From: Fusobacterium sp.
GTDB lineage: Bacteria; Fusobacteriota; Fusobacteriia; Fusobacteriales; Fusobacteriaceae
Assembly: GCA_018457305.1 (NCBI GenBank)
Contig: JAGYHM010000050.1
Coordinates: 1-8,330, forward strand
Direction: 5' to 3'
DNA: 8,330 nucleotides
Positions 6,390-8,330 of the stretch are shown one piece after another (the stretch's first letter is position 1; each line of letters begins with the position of its first letter). The position numbers and the translations under genes are program-made. The notes under the pieces were generated by a model. It had not been told where the DNA came from, made no database searches, and saw only the letters and a list, made by a program, of their open reading frames with translations.

Positions 6390-7586
6390 TTATATCATTT
6401 CATACAAATATGAACTTTTTACACGAAAATATTCTTTTAATTTTCTAAACTTCTCTAAATTTTTATTATTTTTAAATTCTATTTTTTCTGATTTTACTAA
6501 ATCTTCAAAAGATAAAAAACCACTTAATAATTGACTTAAATTTCCTATATTTATTTTAAAATCATAGTCTCTAAATTTATCTGATAAAATAATTTTTTTA
6601 TCATTAAAAATATAAACAGCATTATTTTCTTCAATTATATCATCTTTAATATAAATTTTTAAATTTTTAAAAGTGTCTTTATATTTTTCTAATAAAATTA
6701 GAGGAGAAATAATTCTAAGCATCATAAAAGGCTCTATTCTCTTTTCAATCTCTAATTGATTTTCAAAAAGAAATTCTAAATTTGAGTTTTCTTCTGCAAC
6801 TACTTCAATTTTTTTATAATTTTCTTTATATTTATACAATAAAAATAAAATCTGTTTTTTACTCTCTATATTTTTTGAAAAACTTTCTCTAATCTCTATT
6901 TTATCTTTATCAAAACCGAAAATCATATAGGACATAGGGGTATTATCTTTATATAAAATAAAGACTTTCATTTTATCAGTAAAAACTTCTAATAACAATT
7001 TTTTAAAATAGTATTTATCTCTTATTAAATAAGAAAGTTTATCTTGCATTGAAAAATCATAAATTTCTATCAAATCATCTAAAAATTTTTCATAATTTAT
7101 TTCTGTAATTTCTAAAATTTGACTATTATCTGTATTAGTTTTTTCAAGTTCCTTTAATAAGTCAATATTAAAAGTATATTTTTCTAAAAGGGAAAAATAT
7201 TCAAAGCCATATTGCCTATATAGAATTGGATTTATTGGATTTAAAAAAATAAAGGGATAATTTTCTTTTTTTAAATTTTTGAGCATAGTTATAATCAATT
7301 TTTTCATATAGCCTTTTTTTCTTTCTTTTTTATCAGTAGAAACCCCAACAATATATTTTGTTTTATAATTAGATTTATCAAAATTTAATATATATGGATT
7401 TTCATGCAAAGAAGATTTTATTTTTCCGTGCTCCTCCAAGACTAAATAATTTTTATAATTAAATATATTTTCAAAATAAAAATTTCTTTGCTCTTCGTTA
7501 TCATCAAAACTTTCTTCCCAGAATTTCTTTGCTATTTCTTTTTCATTTTCTTTAGAGTATCTTATTTTAAAATTTCTTAATTTCAT
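6390..7586 (-). CDS. Eis-like GNAT N-acetyltransferase with C-terminal sterol-carrier-like domain
   Basis: This is a GCN5-related acetyltransferase of the Eis-like group, cytosolic, expected to move acetyl from acetyl-CoA to an amine; the acceptor cannot be told from sequence. The 398 residues match the Eis length of about 400. The N-terminal GNAT domain (about 1-150) shows the acetyl-CoA strand and loop YIVGVSTDKKERKKGYMKKL (78-97), with the RxxGxM pyrophosphate-binding turn at 89-94. The family-typical LYRQYGFEYF follows at 123-132. A second GNAT-like half covers roughly 155-285, and the final 100 residues look like the SCP2-like domain. The protein is very rich in Lys, Glu, Ile and Phe. 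No clear terminator follows within the 100 AT-rich bases before the tRNA promoter, so some read-through into the tRNA operon is possible. The ribosome site (AAGGAAG) is rather far, about 11-12 bases, from the ATG. Acetylation of antibiotics is known for some Eis proteins but is not implied here. Confidence 0.82.
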   Translation of the reverse strand: MKLRNFKIRYSKENEKEIAKKFWEESFDDNEEQRNFYFENIFNYKNYLVLEEHGKIKSSLHENPYILNFDKSNYKTKYIVGVSTDKKERKKGYMKKLIITMLKNLKKENYPFIFLNPINPILYRQYGFEYFSLLEKYTFNIDLLKELEKTNTDNSQILEITEINYEKFLDDLIEIYDFSMQDKLSYLIRDKYYFKKLLLEVFTDKMKVFILYKDNTPMSYMIFGFDKDKIEIRESFSKNIESKKQILFLLYKYKENYKKIEVVAEENSNLEFLFENQLEIEKRIEPFMMLRIISPLILLEKYKDTFKNLKIYIKDDIIEENNAVYIFNDKKIILSDKFRDYDFKINIGNLSQLLSGFLSFEDLVKSEKIEFKNNKNLEKFRKLKEYFRVKSSYLYEMI

Positions 7587-7623
7587 ATTAAATTAACTTC
7601 CTTTTTTCTTTTACTATAACATA

Positions 7624-7653
7624 ATTATATCAAATTATAAAATAAAATTTAAA
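7624..7653 (-). promoter_or_regulatory. Possible promoter of the acetyltransferase gene
   Basis: On the minus strand an extended -10, TGATATAAT (TATAAT at 7624-7629), lies about 38 bases before the ATG. A poor -35 TTTAAA (7648-7653) is 18 bases upstream. The extended -10 makes up for the weak -35, but the DNA here is nearly all A/T. It is divergent from, and close to, the promoter at 7661. Confidence 0.45.
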
Positions 7654-7660
7654 AATTTAT

Positions 7661-7689
7661 TTGACATTTATAAATATTTATGTTATTAT
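7661..7689 (+). promoter_or_regulatory. Promoter of the small Cys-rich protein gene
   Basis: A perfect -35 TTGACA (7661-7666) is followed after 17 bases by -10 TATTAT (7684-7689), preceded by TGT (extended -10). This is among the strongest promoters in the window, notable for a 59-residue product. Confidence 0.85.
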
Positions 7690-7690
7690 G

Positions 7691-7715
7691 ACTTATACCT
7701 AAAAGGGGTATAAGT
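7691..7715 (+). promoter_or_regulatory. Operator-like palindrome at the predicted transcription start
   Basis: A perfect inverted repeat ACTTATACC (7691-7699) / GGTATAAGT (7707-7715) with a 7-base centre begins one base after the -10 box and covers the expected +1. A repressor bound here would block initiation. Alternatively, most of it could form a stem at the 5' end of the mRNA. It does not match the Fur or PerR consensus as I know them, so the regulator is unknown. Confidence 0.6.
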
Positions 7716-7748
7716 ATAAAGAGGTTATAAATTTTAGGAGGTAGCGAT

Positions 7749-7928
7749 ATGGCAAGTTGTGAAAATATGAAAAAAGGTGAATTATATGTTTGTGAATGTT
7801 GTGGGTTTGAAGTAGAAGTTAAAGCACAATGTGCTTGTTCTGATGGAGATGATTGTGAAACTCATACTCATGATACAGATTGTTGTGAATTTATTTGTTG
7901 TGGGAAACCATTAGCATTAAAAAAATAA
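7749..7928 (+). CDS. Small Cys-rich desulforedoxin-like metal-binding protein
   Basis: This gene encodes a 59-residue protein, too short for many gene callers, with 11 cysteines (4, 15, 17, 18, 28, 30, 36, 45, 46, 50, 51) and two histidines (39, 41). The ends resemble desulforedoxin, the 36-residue rubredoxin-type iron protein. YVCECCGFEVEV (13-24) aligns with its first Cys knuckle and FICCGKPL (48-55) with its CCGxxM end. Between them lies an extra loop of about 20 residues, rich in Cys, Asp and His (CACSDGDD, CETHTHDTDCC), absent from desulforedoxin as I know it. The likely role is binding Fe or Zn at four Cys, with perhaps a second metal in the loop; electron transfer, metal storage or stress defence are all possible and none is shown. 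An ideal ribosome site AGGAGGT (7736-7742) is six bases before the ATG. The strong promoter and palindromic operator suggest regulated, high expression. The codon pattern is even and the frame ends in KK-stop, so I believe it is real. Confidence 0.82.
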   Translation: MASCENMKKGELYVCECCGFEVEVKAQCACSDGDDCETHTHDTDCCEFICCGKPLALKK

Positions 7929-7938
7929 CTATTAAAAA

Positions 7939-8010
7939 GGGAGACAGCGTTCGCTATACTCACTGTCTCCCCTCTCTGCGAGGCTTGGGGCTATCGCCCC
8001 AAACCCCGCC
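7939..8010. repeat. GC-rich composite intergenic repeat, copy 3
   Basis: The block begins with a perfect 9-bp hairpin GGGAGACAG (7939-7947) / CTGTCTCCC (7963-7971), preceded by five As, so on the minus strand it looks like a terminator. CTCTCTGCGAGGC follows, then the hairpin TTGGGGC-TATC-GCCCCAA (7985-8002) and ACCCCGCC. Module order equals that at 3352-3413. It starts 11 bases after the stop codon of the small Cys-rich gene and would be transcribed with it. Confidence 0.78.
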
Positions 8011-8052
8011 AAAGACAAAAATTTAAATTAGAAAATTCCTTTTTTAATAATT

Positions 8053-8093
8053 AAACCTAGTAATTTGAGTGAACACATTTTACTAGGTTTTTT
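8053..8093 (+). terminator. Intrinsic terminator, plus strand
   Basis: A perfect 11-bp stem AAACCTAGTAA (8053-8063) / TTACTAGGTTT (8080-8090) with a 16-base loop runs into T8088-8093. It is about 125 bases past the stop codon of the small Cys-rich gene and is probably where that transcript ends. The mRNA would then carry the GC-rich hairpins of repeat copy 3 in its 3' untranslated region. Confidence 0.78.
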
Positions 8094-8101
8094 ATATCCA
8101 G

Positions 8102-8254
8102 GGAAATTATAAATTGACTTTTTATTTGTTCGGGGCTTGGGGGCGTAGCCCCCATGAGAGAGGCGAGGCGATTTCACTGCATCTAAGACGCTCTAAAATT
8201 ACTTCGTAATTAAGAGCCTCTAAGACAGTCGAAGGACGCAGGTCGCCTTTTTTT
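8102..8254. repeat. GC-rich composite intergenic repeat, copy 4
   Basis: In order the block holds a GGAAATTATA word (8102-8111), CGGGGCTT, the hairpin GGGGGC-GTA-GCCCCC (8139-8153), GAGAGGCGAGGCG, TCTAAGAC (8182-8189), the hairpin GCTCT...AGAGC (8190-8217), a second TCTAAGAC (8219-8226) and GACGCAGGTCG (8235-8245). It corresponds to copy 1 in reverse orientation. An outer stem also forms, AGGCGA (8166-8171) with TCGCCT (8243-8248) and CTGC with GCAG, so the whole folds as one long branched hairpin running into seven Ts (8248-8254). It may work as a plus-strand terminator. Confidence 0.78.
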
Positions 8255-8262
8255 GTATTCAA

Positions 8263-8330
8263 GGAAATTATAATCTGACTTTTGGCTCGCCCGCTTCGCT
8301 GCTCGCTAGTTGCGACGGCGTGCCGTCGCC
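8263..8330 (+). repeat. GC-rich composite intergenic repeat, copy 5 (continues past window edge)
   Basis: The block opens with a 21-base word that matches 8102-8122 at 19 positions, so copies 4 and 5 form a tandem arrangement about 161 bases apart. The following 8284-8330 matches the reverse complement of 3450-3496 at 45 of 47 positions and ends with a perfect hairpin GCGACGGC-GT-GCCGTCGC (8312-8329). The rest lies outside the window. Confidence 0.82.

Noticed and set aside
7939..8330. CRISPR array suggested by repeated GC-rich blocks
   Set aside because: Repeats differ in length, order and orientation, spacers are not of uniform size, and no cas gene is present.

Overview
The window is very AT-rich bacterial DNA with short spacers. 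Nearly all genes lie on the minus strand. LepA, alanine racemase, a DUF368 membrane protein and an eight-tRNA block, together with the A/T-biased codon use and Lys/Ile/Asn-rich proteins, suggest a low-GC anaerobe. My best guess is Fusobacterium or a close relative; this is an inference from sequence style, not from a search.

Layout: (1) 1-967, minus: the N-terminal 322 residues of a CoA-disulfide reductase/NADH oxidase-type flavoprotein, cut by the window edge, with its own promoter. (2) 968-1445: no gene, but a GC-rich composite repeat, a long AT-rich imperfect hairpin, a small palindrome and the lepA terminator. (3) 1446-3248, minus: lepA (EF4). (4) 3249-3563: lepA promoter, a second set of GC-rich repeats and the terminator of the next operon. 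(5) 3564-5411, minus: a two-gene operon, alr then a DUF368/PopT-family gene, with consensus promoter boxes. Alr makes D-alanine for peptidoglycan and PopT-type proteins return the undecaprenyl-phosphate carrier across the membrane, so both may serve wall synthesis. (6) 5508-6293, minus: a free-standing operon of eight tRNA genes (order of transcription Gly-Lys-Val-Asp-Thr-Leu-Ala-Met), each with encoded CCA, with a promoter in front and an intrinsic terminator behind. (7) 6390-7586, minus: an Eis-like GNAT acetyltransferase. (8) 7661-8093, plus: the only plus-strand gene, a 59-residue Cys-rich protein resembling desulforedoxin with an inserted Cys/His/Asp loop. It has a strong promoter and an operator-like palindrome at the predicted start of transcription. 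(9) 7929-8330: no gene, packed with more copies of the GC-rich repeats.

The genes themselves are mostly housekeeping. The least explained signal is the family of GC-rich, strongly folded intergenic repeats. These occur in at least five places, in both orientations. One pair of 47-base segments matches at 45 positions, and copies show compensatory base changes in their stems. Several of the apparent terminators seem to be built from the same repeat. The second item worth attention is the small metal-binding-type protein.
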